The notes under the pieces are model-generated. The model made no database searches and was not told the DNA's origin. It saw only the letters and a list, made by a program, of their open reading frames with translations. A DNA stretch of 64,000 bases, taken from positions 124,001 to 188,000 of the forward strand of contig JACJYM010000001.1 of the NCBI GenBank assembly GCA_020636155.1. Direction: 5' to 3'. This document shows positions 37,250 through 46,476 of the stretch, piece by piece (within the stretch, counting starts at the first letter, position 1; every line of letters begins with the position of its first letter). A program made the position numbers and the translations under genes. This stretch comes from Lewinellaceae bacterium. GTDB taxonomy: Bacteria > Bacteroidota > Bacteroidia > Chitinophagales > Saprospiraceae.

Positions 37250-38332
37250 TGAAAAAAATTTATTGCTTTATTATTTGTTATATTAGTTCATAATTGGAAC
37301 TTCCCAAAATGTTATGTTTTTCATATACAGTAGTACGATTGACAATAGTGATGGTACATCAACAATTAGTGTAAATGCAAACACTATAACTGTTACTGAG
37401 CAAGTATTCGGATATACAATTTCATTTATATTACGATAATACACTTGTTATTGCAGCATCATTTACTGATGCTCCACTTCTGTTGGAGTTTTGATGGTAC
37501 ATTTACTTCCTTTACGTCCAATGGCTCTCAACCAGGATTTAACGGATATATGGAATTACAAAGAATTGATGCTACTGGAGTAGGTACAATAATTAACACT
37601 ACCCCATTATTGCTTTCTACTATAACTTATACTCAATTATCTAATCCAGCTGGTGATACTTACATAGCCAACACTAATGATCTGCCTGCTATAAGTTATC
37701 TAAGCTTGTCCGGGGATGGAGAATTTCCCATTGTTACCACGGGAGTAGTTCAACAGCCACTCCCCATCACTTTAAAAACATTCGAAGTGAAGCACTCTGG
37801 CAAGCGAGATGCATTGCTAAACTGGGTAACTGCTTCTGAGGTCAATGCCTCACATTTCGAAATAGAAAGAAAAAAGGACAGCGACCAGTCTTGGGAGTAT
37901 CTAGCAAGTGTTGAGGCTGCAAATAACACGTATGTAGAAACTACGTACGAATACTTAGACAATGATTTACCAATCAACCGAAGCAATGAAACCTTCTACT
38001 ATCACCTGAAAATGGTAGATACAGATGGCTCATATAAGTATAGCGAAATACGATCCTTGAGCTTTGGAATCATTGATGAATTCAGTGCTGTGATGTATCC
38101 TAATCCGTGTCGTGACTACTTAAAATTAGAGACCGTAACAGGCATTAATTTATACTCGGATTTTGCAAAAGTGAAGATTTACAATTCTAATGGAAATACG
38201 GTTTTTGAAAAAATCATCTCTTCCAATGGCATCAATGATTTAGATTTAAATGATTTACCGGCAGGAGCATATAATGTTCAGATATATATCGCCAATCATG
38301 TTATAGTCAAAAAACTGATGGTAATAAAATAG
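37250..38332 (+). pseudogene. T9SS sorting-domain protein gene with frameshifts near the 5' end
   Basis: The uninterrupted part (about 37486-38332) ends in a T9SS type A sorting domain: MYPNPCRDYLKLE, VKIYNSNGNTVFE and GAYNVQIYIANHV. Before it lies LPITLKTFEVKHSGKRDALLNW, typical of the linker preceding such domains. Upstream, signal-peptide-like coding starts at ATG 37250 (MKKIYCFIICYI) but then changes frame at least three times: near 37290, near 37430, and near 37475-37490, where the frame encoding YYDNTLVIAASFTDA gives way to FDGTFTSFTSNG. Codon-level content survives in every piece, so this may be sequence error rather than old decay. Companion to the preceding adhesin-like gene. Confidence 0.7.
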
Positions 38333-38392
38333 TTTTATAAAGTTAGGAAATTAATTAATTTTGTAAGGTTATATATTTTTTAAAAGTTAAGA

Positions 38393-38430
38393 AAGAAGGG
38401 GTATGAAACGTCAAGTTCACACCTCTTTTT
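38393..38430 (+). terminator. Terminator between convergent adhesin and fur genes
   Basis: 11-position stem (38397-38407 / 38416-38426) with one mismatch and one G-U pair, 8-nt loop, then a T-run on the plus strand. Confidence 0.6.
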
Positions 38431-38904
38431 TTATTTATTACTACAGTCCTTCTTTTTACATTGACCATATAAATTGAGGGAGTGGTGCTTTATCTCAAAC
38501 TCCATGATATCACCCATCGTCGATTTTATCTGTTGGATTCTTGGGTCACAAAATTCGAGCACCTTGCCACAGTCTAGGCATATTAGGTGGTCGTGCTGCT
38601 TGTAGCCATAGCTTTTTTCATATTGAGCCATATTTTTTCCAAAGGCATGCTTCGTTACCAGATCACAATTCACCAGTAATTCTAGAGTATTATAAACGGT
38701 GGCCCTACTGACCCGATAGTTCTGATTTTTCATGTGAACATAGAGTTCTTCAGCATCGAAATGCCCGTCCGTTTGGTATATCTCCTCCAATATAGTAAAT
38801 CTTTCCGGTGTTTTTCGCAAGGCATGCTTTTCTATATGAGCCGTAAAAATGGTCTTGGCTTCCTCTATGATTTTTTCCTTCTGATTCATTATTTTCTCTG
38901 TCAT
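38431..38904 (-). CDS. Fur/PerR-family metal-dependent repressor
   Basis: A winged-helix regulator of metal or peroxide response. The N-terminal DNA-binding domain (about 20-90) has LRKTPERFTILEEIY and YRVSRATVYNTLELL. The metal-binding and dimerisation half includes KQHDHLICLDCGK, with CxxC structural zinc cysteines, and a second C-x4-C pair near the end (GQCKKKDC). Which metal it senses cannot be decided from the sequence. Its start overlaps the spoT stop by 4 nt (ATGA), so the two are translationally coupled, an arrangement common in Bacteroidota. Confidence 0.9.
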   Translation of the reverse strand: MTEKIMNQKEKIIEEAKTIFTAHIEKHALRKTPERFTILEEIYQTDGHFDAEELYVHMKNQNYRVSRATVYNTLELLVNCDLVTKHAFGKNMAQYEKSYGYKQHDHLICLDCGKVLEFCDPRIQQIKSTMGDIMEFEIKHHSLNLYGQCKKKDCSNK

Positions 38905-41147
38905 GAAGCAAATTTTGAGCTGTTGTCTAATCTCTCAACAGATGAAATCCCATCAAGTTTTTCAATCGCCTTTAATACCATATTTAATTGATTTTTATTG
39001 GAAACTACAATACTTATCATCCCAGTAAAGTAGCCCTCATTACCACTGATACTAAATGATCGAATATTAATCCCCAATTTTGTTGAAATCTCATTGGTCA
39101 ATCTTTGGATCACCCCTACCCCAGTATCAGCCCCAGTGACCTGAAGATCCACGACAAAATCTCCTCCAGTGTCGTGTTCCCACTCCGCCGTAAGTACCCG
39201 ATATCCATAATTTGCTAAAATATGCGTTGCATTAGGACAGTTGATTCTGTGTATCTTCGTTTCATTCCTTGCATTGGTATATGCAAAAATCGGATCTCCC
39301 GGGACTGGGTTACAGCACGTTGCAAATGAGTAATGATAATGGTCAGCAGGCTCACTATTAATATACAATTTAGACTTTTTGCTGCCATCACTGAGAGGCT
39401 TCCTCGTCTCTAGAGGAGCTGGCTCACCTTTTACTTCTTTGGTGGCTACAGATTCTTTTTCCTTTATTTTGAGTTTGCCGTGTTCTATTTCGAAATTATT
39501 GATTTCAGAGATTTTAATATCTCCATTGGCCATTGCAAAATACAACTCCGGTCTGGAGTTAAAATTATAGTGCTTTACTAAAAAATCAACATTTTCTTCA
39601 AATCCGATTTTAAGGTTATTAAATTTCCTTTCCAATGCTTCTTTGCCATACTCACCCTGCTTTCGTTTTTCTTCCTTCATAGAAGAACGGATTTTTGCCT
39701 TTGCCTTACCCGTTACCACCATTTTTAACCAAGATTCTGTCGGTTTTTGATTTTTATTGGTAGTCACGTGTATTTGATCGCCATTTTCGAGTTTGTAACC
39801 CATAGGCACCAACTTATTGTTGACCTTAATCGCCGTCGCATGATATCCGACATCACTGTGTATATAAAATGCAAAATCCAGCGCTGTGGCACCTTTTGGT
39901 AGCATCATCATGTCTCCTTTCGGTGTGAATACATAGACTTCTTCACTGAAAAGGTTGGTCTTAAAATCATTCAAAAACTCCAATGCATTATTATGCTGAG
40001 AATCAAGGAGTTCTCGTATGTTACTTAACCAATAATCGTACACATTATTTTCTGATTTTACACCTTTGTATTTCCAATGAGCCGCAAATCCTCTCTCTGC
40101 AATCTCGTCCATTCTCTCACTTCTAATTTGCACCTCTACAAACCTTCCCTTGGGTCCGATAACCGTTGTATGCAAAGATTCGTATCCATTACTTTTCGGT
40201 GTTGTCACCCAATCTTTAAGCCTTTCAGGAATGGGCTTATAGACATCCGTAATAATGGAATATACTTGCCAGCAATAGCTTTTTTCCTTGTTTACTGGAA
40301 CATCGATAATAATTCTGACCGCAAAAATGTCGTATATCTCTTCGAAAGAGACTTTCTTTTTTTTCAGTTTATTGTAAATGGAACTAATGGCTTTTGACCT
40401 TCCCATAACACGATATGGGATTTCGAGAGCTTTCAACTCATGAGAAAGCGGCGTGATGAGCTGATTGATATATTTACTTCTCTGGTCTTCTGATTCTGCA
40501 AGTTTCGCTGCAATATCATTGTAAATTTCGGGTTCTGTGATTTTCAAGTTGATGTCTTGAAATTCCGTTTTCACCTTATACAACCCCAACCGATGTGCTA
40601 ATGGTGTATAAATATACTCAGTTTCTGCTGCAATCTTGACCTTTTTATGCAAAGGCATACTATCGATGGTACGCAGGTTGTGCAATCGATCGGCCATTTT
40701 TATCAACACCACCCTCACATCATCAACCAAAGTGCTGATGACCTTCTTAAAATTTTCAGCCTGAGGACTTTCGACATTATAGAGACCATCCAATTTAGTC
40801 AGACCATCGACTATGGTCGTGACTTTTTTACCAAATTCACCATTGATATCTGTGAGGCTTACTTCAGTATCTTCCACCACATCGTGAAGCAGAGCTGCCG
40901 TCACAGCCGTGGGTCCCAGTCCAATCTCCTCAAAACATATCCGTGCAACTTCTATGGGGTGATATATGTAAGGCTCTCCCGACTTTCGTCTCTGGGTATT
41001 ATGAGCCTCTAGTGCCAGATGGTAAGCCTTATCCATCATGACTTTGTCATCTTCAGAATACTTGCCTTTCATTTTACCAATCAACGAATCGTAAGCTTGA
41101 TTGATACCTACTAACTCCTCTTCTGATATCGCTGCACCTTTAGGCAT
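38901..41147 (-). CDS. spoT: Bifunctional (p)ppGpp synthetase/hydrolase, RelA/SpoT family
   Basis: Sets alarmone levels in starvation. Order: HD hydrolase domain (about 45-200) with YIYHPIEVARI and the catalytic LLHDVVEDTEVS; RelA_SpoT synthetase domain (about 255-365) with YDIFAVRIII and KSNGYESLHTTVIG; TGS domain (about 400-460, VYVFTPKGDMMMLPKGATAL); a zinc-finger-like region with the ATCCNPVPGDPI segment; and an ACT domain at the C-terminus (about 670-745). Both catalytic centres look complete, so this is a bifunctional Rel-type enzyme. Length (748) is normal. Confidence 0.96.
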   Translation of the reverse strand: MPKGAAISEEELVGINQAYDSLIGKMKGKYSEDDKVMMDKAYHLALEAHNTQRRKSGEPYIYHPIEVARICFEEIGLGPTAVTAALLHDVVEDTEVSLTDINGEFGKKVTTIVDGLTKLDGLYNVESPQAENFKKVISTLVDDVRVVLIKMADRLHNLRTIDSMPLHKKVKIAAETEYIYTPLAHRLGLYKVKTEFQDINLKITEPEIYNDIAAKLAESEDQRSKYINQLITPLSHELKALEIPYRVMGRSKAISSIYNKLKKKKVSFEEIYDIFAVRIIIDVPVNKEKSYCWQVYSIITDVYKPIPERLKDWVTTPKSNGYESLHTTVIGPKGRFVEVQIRSERMDEIAERGFAAHWKYKGVKSENNVYDYWLSNIRELLDSQHNNALEFLNDFKTNLFSEEVYVFTPKGDMMMLPKGATALDFAFYIHSDVGYHATAIKVNNKLVPMGYKLENGDQIHVTTNKNQKPTESWLKMVVTGKAKAKIRSSMKEEKRKQGEYGKEALERKFNNLKIGFEENVDFLVKHYNFNSRPELYFAMANGDIKISEINNFEIEHGKLKIKEKESVATKEVKGEPAPLETRKPLSDGSKKSKLYINSEPADHYHYSFATCCNPVPGDPIFAYTNARNETKIHRINCPNATHILANYGYRVLTAEWEHDTGGDFVVDLQVTGADTGVGVIQRLTNEISTKLGINIRSFSISGNEGYFTGMISIVVSNKNQLNMVLKAIEKLDGISSVERLDNSSKFAS

Positions 41148-41317
41148 ACTACTTTATTTTAAATGCAATATAAACATAAATAATTGACCACCACAAAGAA
41201 ATAAGCAATCAATTCTTTCAAATAATTTCGTTGGATGATGTAGAATGATAAATCAAGCGAGAGATGTGAGACTTTAAATTTTTGTAATGTAAGGAATGCA
41301 ATTATCAAAAAAGATTC

Positions 41318-41325
41318 TATATTTG
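41318..41325 (+). promoter_or_regulatory. Candidate -7 element for tRNA-Leu
   Basis: TATATTTG fits TAnnTTTG, 31 nt before the mature tRNA 5' end; no clear -33 TTG. Confidence 0.4.
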
Positions 41326-41356
41326 CATCGCTTTAAGCGAAAGTGCTTAAAAATAA

Positions 41357-41438
41357 GCGGGTGTGGTGAAATTGGTAGACACGCTAGACTTAGGATCTAG
41401 TGCCGCGAGGCTTGGGGGTTCGAGTCCCTCCACCCGCA
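41357..41438 (+). tRNA. tRNA-Leu (anticodon UAG)
   Basis: Seven-bp acceptor stem (GCGGGTG / CACCCGC) and discriminator A. Anticodon arm CTAGA-CTTAGGA-TCTAG places TAG in the loop, reading CUA and probably other CUN codons. The variable arm is extended (class II) and a normal T-arm with GGTTCGAGTCC follows. No CCA is encoded. A terminator follows at 41443. Confidence 0.95.
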
Positions 41439-41442
41439 CTAT

Positions 41443-41482
41443 AAAAGTGCAGTTTGATGCAAGTCGAGCTGCACTTTTTTTT
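41443..41482 (+). terminator. Terminator after tRNA-Leu
   Basis: Stem AAAAGTGCAG / CTGCACTTTT (41443-41452 / 41469-41478) with a 16-nt loop and continuing T-run. Confidence 0.85.
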
Positions 41483-41558
41483 ATTTTTTGAACAAGATTT
41501 TAATACAAAAGAGATAATACAATTCTTAACTTTTATTTTAGTACTCAAAAAAGAACAA

Positions 41559-42251
41559 TTAATTTTTAACTATTTTAAAAATAATTGTGTCCTTGTAATA
41601 ATGAACTTCCCCTGTCACGGGGTTTCTAATCGGTAATTTTACCATTTTTTTGATAATTTCTCCCGGCCTTCCATTCACAGTAATATCTATAGTTTTCTTA
41701 TCACCTAAGGCTGAACCATAATTCATATCCGTTGCACGAATAGTATCGCCCATAGGGTTAATTAACATATATAAATATGACATTTTTTGATGATTTGGGA
41801 TATATACGGTATCTAGATTTAGCAAACGAATTTTCCAATTATCATTACATCCTATGCTTGTCCTTATCCAAGTCATGTATCGTATAAGATAAAAACAAAT
41901 ATATTTTTTAGAATCAATATTGATATTCGGAGAATTTAATTCGGCAATTAGAGAGTCAATTGGATATTCAAATTCAACATTATCATACTTGTTTTTATAA
42001 GTACTTATCATTTCATTGATGTCTTCAGCAGTCTTATCGAGATTGTTTTTTTCCTTAATGTCTAATTCTAATTGAGTTAAAATTGAAAACAAATCATCTA
42101 AATTATCTTGATAATATTGTTCAATTTTGATTTTATATTTCTGCTCAATTATTGAACTCAAAATCAAATTATCGACAATTTCATGAGTTTCATGATTTTT
42201 ACATGTGATCAATGAAACCAAGAGAAAAACCAATGAAAAATAAAATTTCAT
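41559..42251 (-). CDS. Lipoprotein of unknown function
   Basis: The ATG at 42251 gives a standard lipoprotein signal (MKFYFSLVFLLVSLITC), preferable to the ATG at 42278. A helical region (about 25-110) rich in Lys/Glu/Asp is followed by a beta-rich C-terminal ~80 residues (YIPNHQKMSYLYMLINPMGDTI, VNGRPGEIIKKMVKLPI). The C-terminal part vaguely recalls the immunoglobulin-like D domains of gliding protein GldM, but I cannot support homology. Convergent with tRNA-Leu; about 190 nt from the divergent GNAT gene. Confidence 0.66.
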   Translation of the reverse strand: MKFYFSLVFLLVSLITCKNHETHEIVDNLILSSIIEQKYKIKIEQYYQDNLDDLFSILTQLELDIKEKNNLDKTAEDINEMISTYKNKYDNVEFEYPIDSLIAELNSPNINIDSKKYICFYLIRYMTWIRTSIGCNDNWKIRLLNLDTVYIPNHQKMSYLYMLINPMGDTIRATDMNYGSALGDKKTIDITVNGRPGEIIKKMVKLPIRNPVTGEVHYYKDTIIFKIVKN

Positions 42252-42469
42252 AAAAATCAATTTTCTAAGAGCCATCAATTATTGCATTTCAAAATTTATA
42301 GAACTCCTGCAAATAGACACTTTTTAGAACATAATTTTTAAAAGGATATTGTTGTTATGGTAGGTTTAATTCCTGACACGACGCTAAAACAATCCAACTT
42401 GGCACCAAATGTTAACTGATAAATAATTTCCTAAAACATTTTTCACTGTTATCAAATTTATACATTTCA

Positions 42470-43027
42470 ATGAATGACGTCAATACTCATAAAATATTAA
42501 AAAATGGCCATAAGCTACGCATCAGAGAGGCAAAGCCTGATGATGGCTTTCGTTTATTACAGTGCATCAATGCATACCTTCCCGATAGCGAATTTATACC
42601 TATGGATGCAGAAGAGTTAGCGTACACTTCAGACACCATAATTCATTGGATCGAAAAGATGCATCAACAGAATAATTCTATCCTGCTCTTAGCAGAAGTT
42701 GAAGGCACAATCGTCGGAAACCTTGATCTTACGGGAAGTACTAGAAAGATGATGTCGCATACTGCGATTCTAGGTATGGGCTTATTAAAATCGTGGAGAG
42801 GCCTAGGAATTGGCTCACAACTATTGAATGTAGCAATCCAGTGGGCTGAAGAAAATGACCACTTGGAATTGATTTGGTTGCAAGTATTTGCCCAAAATCA
42901 AACGGCCCTGAATCTCTATAAAAATGCCGGATTTAAACAAAATGGTCACATTTCGAATTTCTTTAAAGGTAATTCAAACTATGACGACAATATTTTTATG
43001 TCAAGGAGTGTAAAAAGCAGTCGATAG
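42470..43027 (+). CDS. GNAT-family N-acetyltransferase
   Basis: 185 residues. The GNAT core is clear: LRIREAKPDDGFRLLQCI at the start, the acetyl-CoA pyrophosphate-binding loop SWRGLGIGSQLLNVAIQWA (about 108-126), and the C-terminal VFAQNQTALNLYKNAGFKQNG motif. It acetylates an unidentified amine substrate; the RimJ/RimL-like style leaves protein N-termini, antibiotics or metabolites open. It lies 94 nt upstream of tig on the same strand, but tig has its own promoter. Confidence 0.85.
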   Translation: MNDVNTHKILKNGHKLRIREAKPDDGFRLLQCINAYLPDSEFIPMDAEELAYTSDTIIHWIEKMHQQNNSILLLAEVEGTIVGNLDLTGSTRKMMSHTAILGMGLLKSWRGLGIGSQLLNVAIQWAEENDHLELIWLQVFAQNQTALNLYKNAGFKQNGHISNFFKGNSNYDDNIFMSRSVKSSR

Positions 43028-43052
43028 ATTACTGAACAAAAGCAGAGAATTC

Positions 43053-43084
43053 TTGTCTAAAGTACTGAATTCTGCTTAATTTTG
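43053..43084 (+). promoter_or_regulatory. Promoter of tig-clpP-clpX-truA
   Basis: TTG (43053-43055), 21-nt spacer, TAATTTTG (43077-43084), 37 nt before the tig ATG: the best-formed Bacteroidota-type promoter in the window. Confidence 0.55.
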
Positions 43085-43121
43085 CGACCTTTTATAAAAT
43101 GAGTAATTAAAATACATCTCA

Positions 43122-44498
43122 ATGAAAATAGATAGAACGAATGTTGATGACCTGAATGTGCAAATAGCCATAGAAATCGAACCAACTGACTATAAGGACA
43201 AATTTGATGACGAAATAAAAAAGCTTAAAAATAAAGTTTCACTAAAGGGTTTTAGAAAAGGAAAGACACCTGACCGAGTGATAGTACAAATGTACGGCAA
43301 CAGTGTACTGGCTGATGTCGTCAGCGAAAAACTTCAAAAATCGATTTATGAATACATCGATCAAGAAAAAATTAAAATACTCGGTGCTCCAGTAAGAGCA
43401 ACTGACAATGATTATTTCGACCCGGATACGAAATCACTAAAATCCTATAAATTTAATTTTGAGTTGGGGTTACAACCCGATTTTGAGGTACATGGCATTG
43501 ATAAAGACTCTACTTATATGATGCCGGAGATTGTAATCACCGATGATTTAATAGACAAAGATTATGAAGCTCTCTTGAAAAGAAATGCTTTGCGATCAGA
43601 TGCAAAAAGTTTTGACGGGGCAGATGACACCCTACTCTCTTTTGAATCAAAAGAAATGGAAGGAGATGCAGTAAAAAAAGATGGTTGGCAGATGGCATTC
43701 GATGTATTGTATAAGGACATAGCCGATGAGTCGCTAAAAGCTGCACTGATTAATGCCACATTAAATCAAAAATACATCATCGAAGACATTTATAAAATCG
43801 AAAACAAAGGGGAGGATTTTATTAGAAAATATATCTTATCATTGGATGATAAGGACGATCGTGTAATCAACCCAAAATTTGAACTGGAGCTTAAGCAAAT
43901 TCAAGAAATGAAAGCCCCGGAAGTCAATGAAGAGTTTTTGGAAAAGGTCTTTGGTAAAGAGGTAAAAAATGAAGCTGAAGCCAGAGAATTTATAAAAAAA
44001 GAAATTGAGAAATATTATACAACTCAATCTAACAATTATCTGGACAACAGTATCTACGAGAACATATTGGAAAAAACACAGTTTGAGCTACCTCAGGATT
44101 TCTTAAAAAAATGGTTGATACAGGCAGAAAATAAAACGGAAGACGAGGTCAACACTTTTTTTGATGCATTCATTAATGATATGAGGATGACATTAATTAA
44201 TGATAAACTTGCAGCAGAATTTGATGTTAATGTAGATATCAACGATGTAAAAGAAAAATTTAGAGAACAAGTAAAGTCATATTTTGGAATTACCAATCCT
44301 GGAGAATCTGACTATCTCGAAAACATTGTGAATAACTTGATGTCAAATCAGGAACAAGTGCAAAGAGCATTTAATGAAGTGAGAATGCAGAAAATATTTG
44401 AAAAATTAAAAGAGCAGATTACTGTTGAAGATAAAAAAGTCTCCGTTGATGAATTCAAAGAAATGGTAGAAAAATTTAACAAAACTCAAGCTGCCTAA
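43122..44498 (+). CDS. tig: Trigger factor
   Basis: Ribosome-associated chaperone meeting nascent chains. The N-terminal ribosome-binding domain has the docking signature GFRKGKTPDRVI (about 41-52), shared by all trigger factors. The central section (about 150-250) should hold the FKBP-type prolyl isomerase fold, but it shows little of the usual active-site sequence, as in many Bacteroidota homologues. The C-terminal ~200 residues are the helical chaperone arms. It heads tig-clpP-clpX-truA with 26-nt and 14-nt gaps, the classic order for protein quality control. Confidence 0.92.
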   Translation: MKIDRTNVDDLNVQIAIEIEPTDYKDKFDDEIKKLKNKVSLKGFRKGKTPDRVIVQMYGNSVLADVVSEKLQKSIYEYIDQEKIKILGAPVRATDNDYFDPDTKSLKSYKFNFELGLQPDFEVHGIDKDSTYMMPEIVITDDLIDKDYEALLKRNALRSDAKSFDGADDTLLSFESKEMEGDAVKKDGWQMAFDVLYKDIADESLKAALINATLNQKYIIEDIYKIENKGEDFIRKYILSLDDKDDRVINPKFELELKQIQEMKAPEVNEEFLEKVFGKEVKNEAEAREFIKKEIEKYYTTQSNNYLDNSIYENILEKTQFELPQDFLKKWLIQAENKTEDEVNTFFDAFINDMRMTLINDKLAAEFDVNVDINDVKEKFREQVKSYFGITNPGESDYLENIVNNLMSNQEQVQRAFNEVRMQKIFEKLKEQITVEDKKVSVDEFKEMVEKFNKTQAA

Positions 44499-44524
44499 TA
44501 TTTTATAATTTTAAAACAAAGATT

Positions 44525-45220
44525 ATGTTTCATAAAGATGAATTTAAAAAATATGCCGTAAAACACATGGGCATGAATTCCATGCATTTGGACAAATATA
44601 TGGAAGCAAACGTACCCAATATCAATGGTTTTACTCCGGCAGTCATCGAAGAACGTCAGATGAATGTTCAGGCCATCGACGTATTTTCAAGGCTTATGAT
44701 GGATAGAATCATTTTCATGGGAGTACCAGTAAATGACTACGTAGCCAATGTCATACAAGCACAACTTTTATTTTTGGAGTCAGCTGACCCTAAAAGGGAT
44801 GTACAGATGTTTATCAACAGCCCCGGAGGTTCAGTAATAGCGGGTCTTGGCATCTATGACACGATGCAATATATAGCTCCAGATGTAGCAACCATTTGCA
44901 CAGGCTTGGCGGCTAGTATGGGTGCAGTGATTCTCGCTGCGGGTAAAAACGGGAAGAGAACCTGTCTGCATCACAGCAGAGTGATGATTCACCAGCCATC
45001 CGGTGGCATGCAGGGACAATTTACAGATATGGAAATTTCTTATAATCTTATCAAATCTTTGAGAAATGAGCTTTACGACATCCTTGCTCACCACACCGGA
45101 AAGACATTTAAACAAATAGAAAAAGATTCTGACCGAGACAATTGGATGACGGCTAAAGATGCCAAAGAATATGGTTTGGTAGATGAAGTATTGGATAGAG
45201 ATAATCCGAGAAGTAAGTAA
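44525..45220 (+). CDS. clpP: ATP-dependent Clp protease proteolytic subunit
   Basis: Serine peptidase that forms the tetradecameric barrel fed by ClpX. Catalytic Ser131 lies in GLAASMGAV, His156 in VMIHQPSGG, and the Asp in the DRDNWMTAKDAKEYGLVDEV tail. The INSPGGSVIAGLGIYDTM segment lines the chamber. The N-terminus has a ~35-residue extension compared with the shortest ClpPs, common in Bacteroidota. It follows tig and precedes clpX. Confidence 0.97.
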   Translation: MFHKDEFKKYAVKHMGMNSMHLDKYMEANVPNINGFTPAVIEERQMNVQAIDVFSRLMMDRIIFMGVPVNDYVANVIQAQLLFLESADPKRDVQMFINSPGGSVIAGLGIYDTMQYIAPDVATICTGLAASMGAVILAAGKNGKRTCLHHSRVMIHQPSGGMQGQFTDMEISYNLIKSLRNELYDILAHHTGKTFKQIEKDSDRDNWMTAKDAKEYGLVDEVLDRDNPRSK

Positions 45221-45234
45221 CAAAAATATTTTCA

Positions 45235-46470
45235 ATGGCAAAATACAAGGATACGACGACATGTTCGTTTTGCGGTAGGAAAAAAGAAGATACCTTAATC
45301 ATGGTGGCCGGAATTGATGGCCATATATGTGACGAGTGTGTCGAGCAAGCCTATAGCATCATACATGAAGAAATATCAATGAAGGGTCCGAAATTTAATG
45401 ATTTTGACCTGCCTACCGACATTACTCCGGTACAGATAAAAACCTATCTGGATCAATATGTGATAGGTCAGTTAGAAGCAAAAAAATACCTTTCTGTAGC
45501 GGTTTATAATCATTACAAAAGATTGCGACTCAAGGGCAATAATGATGTGGAATTAGAAAAATCCAATATCCTCTTTGTAGGCGAAACTGGTACGGGTAAA
45601 ACCTTACTTGCTAAAACCATTGCCAAATATCTTGAAGTGCCTTTCGCCATCGTGGATGCCACGGTATTCACCGAAGCGGGGTATGTAGGGGAAGATGTAG
45701 AGAGCATGCTCACCAGATTGTTGCAAGCCTGTGAATATAATGTAGAGGCGGCTCAACGCGGCATCGTTTATATCGATGAGATAGATAAAATAGCTCGCCG
45801 GGGCGACAATCCAAGCATCACAAGAGATGTTTCCGGTGAGGGTGTTCAACAAGCCATGCTTAAAATGCTCGAGGGTACCGTCGTAAATGTACCACCTCAG
45901 GGAGGAAGGAAGCACCCAGAGCAGAGTCTAATCGCTGTGGACACGAGTAATATCCTATTTATCTGTGGTGGTGCTTTTAGTGGGATAGATAAAATCATCG
46001 CTAAGCGTATGAACACTCAGGTCATTGGGTTTAACAAAGACGAAAAGCATCAAGTAGATCACGAAAACATGCTTCAGTATATCACGCATCAGGATTTAAA
46101 ATCTTTTGGTCTAATACCTGAATTGATCGGTCGACTACCTGTGCTCACATATTTAGAGCCACTTGATAAGAACACCTTGATTGACATATTGGTGAAGCCA
46201 AAAAATGCCATTATCAAGCAATACAAAAAGTTGTTTGAAATCGAGGGAATCAAACTCGACTTCGAACCGAATGTGATAAATTATATAGCAGACAAAGCGA
46301 TTGAATACAAGCTTGGTGCTAGAGGATTGAGGTCAATATGTGAAGCCATATTGAGTGATGCCATGTATGAATTGCCTTCTCAAAAGGACGTGAAGGAATT
46401 TAATGTGGATCTAAAATATGCAGAAAGTATGTTGGGTAAATCCAAGATTAGTCAACAACAGGCAGCATAA
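45235..46470 (+). CDS. clpX: ATP-dependent Clp protease ATP-binding subunit ClpX
   Basis: AAA+ unfoldase that delivers tagged substrates to ClpP. The N-terminal zinc-binding domain has the CSFCGRKKED and HICDECVEQ pairs (about 10-40). The AAA+ module has Walker A GETGTGKTLLAKT (about 117-129), Walker B IVYIDEIDKIA, the GYVGEDVE pore loop and sensor 2 LGARGLRSICE. Length (411) is standard. The stop precedes the truA ATG by 6 nt. Confidence 0.97.
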   Translation: MAKYKDTTTCSFCGRKKEDTLIMVAGIDGHICDECVEQAYSIIHEEISMKGPKFNDFDLPTDITPVQIKTYLDQYVIGQLEAKKYLSVAVYNHYKRLRLKGNNDVELEKSNILFVGETGTGKTLLAKTIAKYLEVPFAIVDATVFTEAGYVGEDVESMLTRLLQACEYNVEAAQRGIVYIDEIDKIARRGDNPSITRDVSGEGVQQAMLKMLEGTVVNVPPQGGRKHPEQSLIAVDTSNILFICGGAFSGIDKIIAKRMNTQVIGFNKDEKHQVDHENMLQYITHQDLKSFGLIPELIGRLPVLTYLEPLDKNTLIDILVKPKNAIIKQYKKLFEIEGIKLDFEPNVINYIADKAIEYKLGARGLRSICEAILSDAMYELPSQKDVKEFNVDLKYAESMLGKSKISQQQAA

Positions 46471-46476
46471 AGTCGC

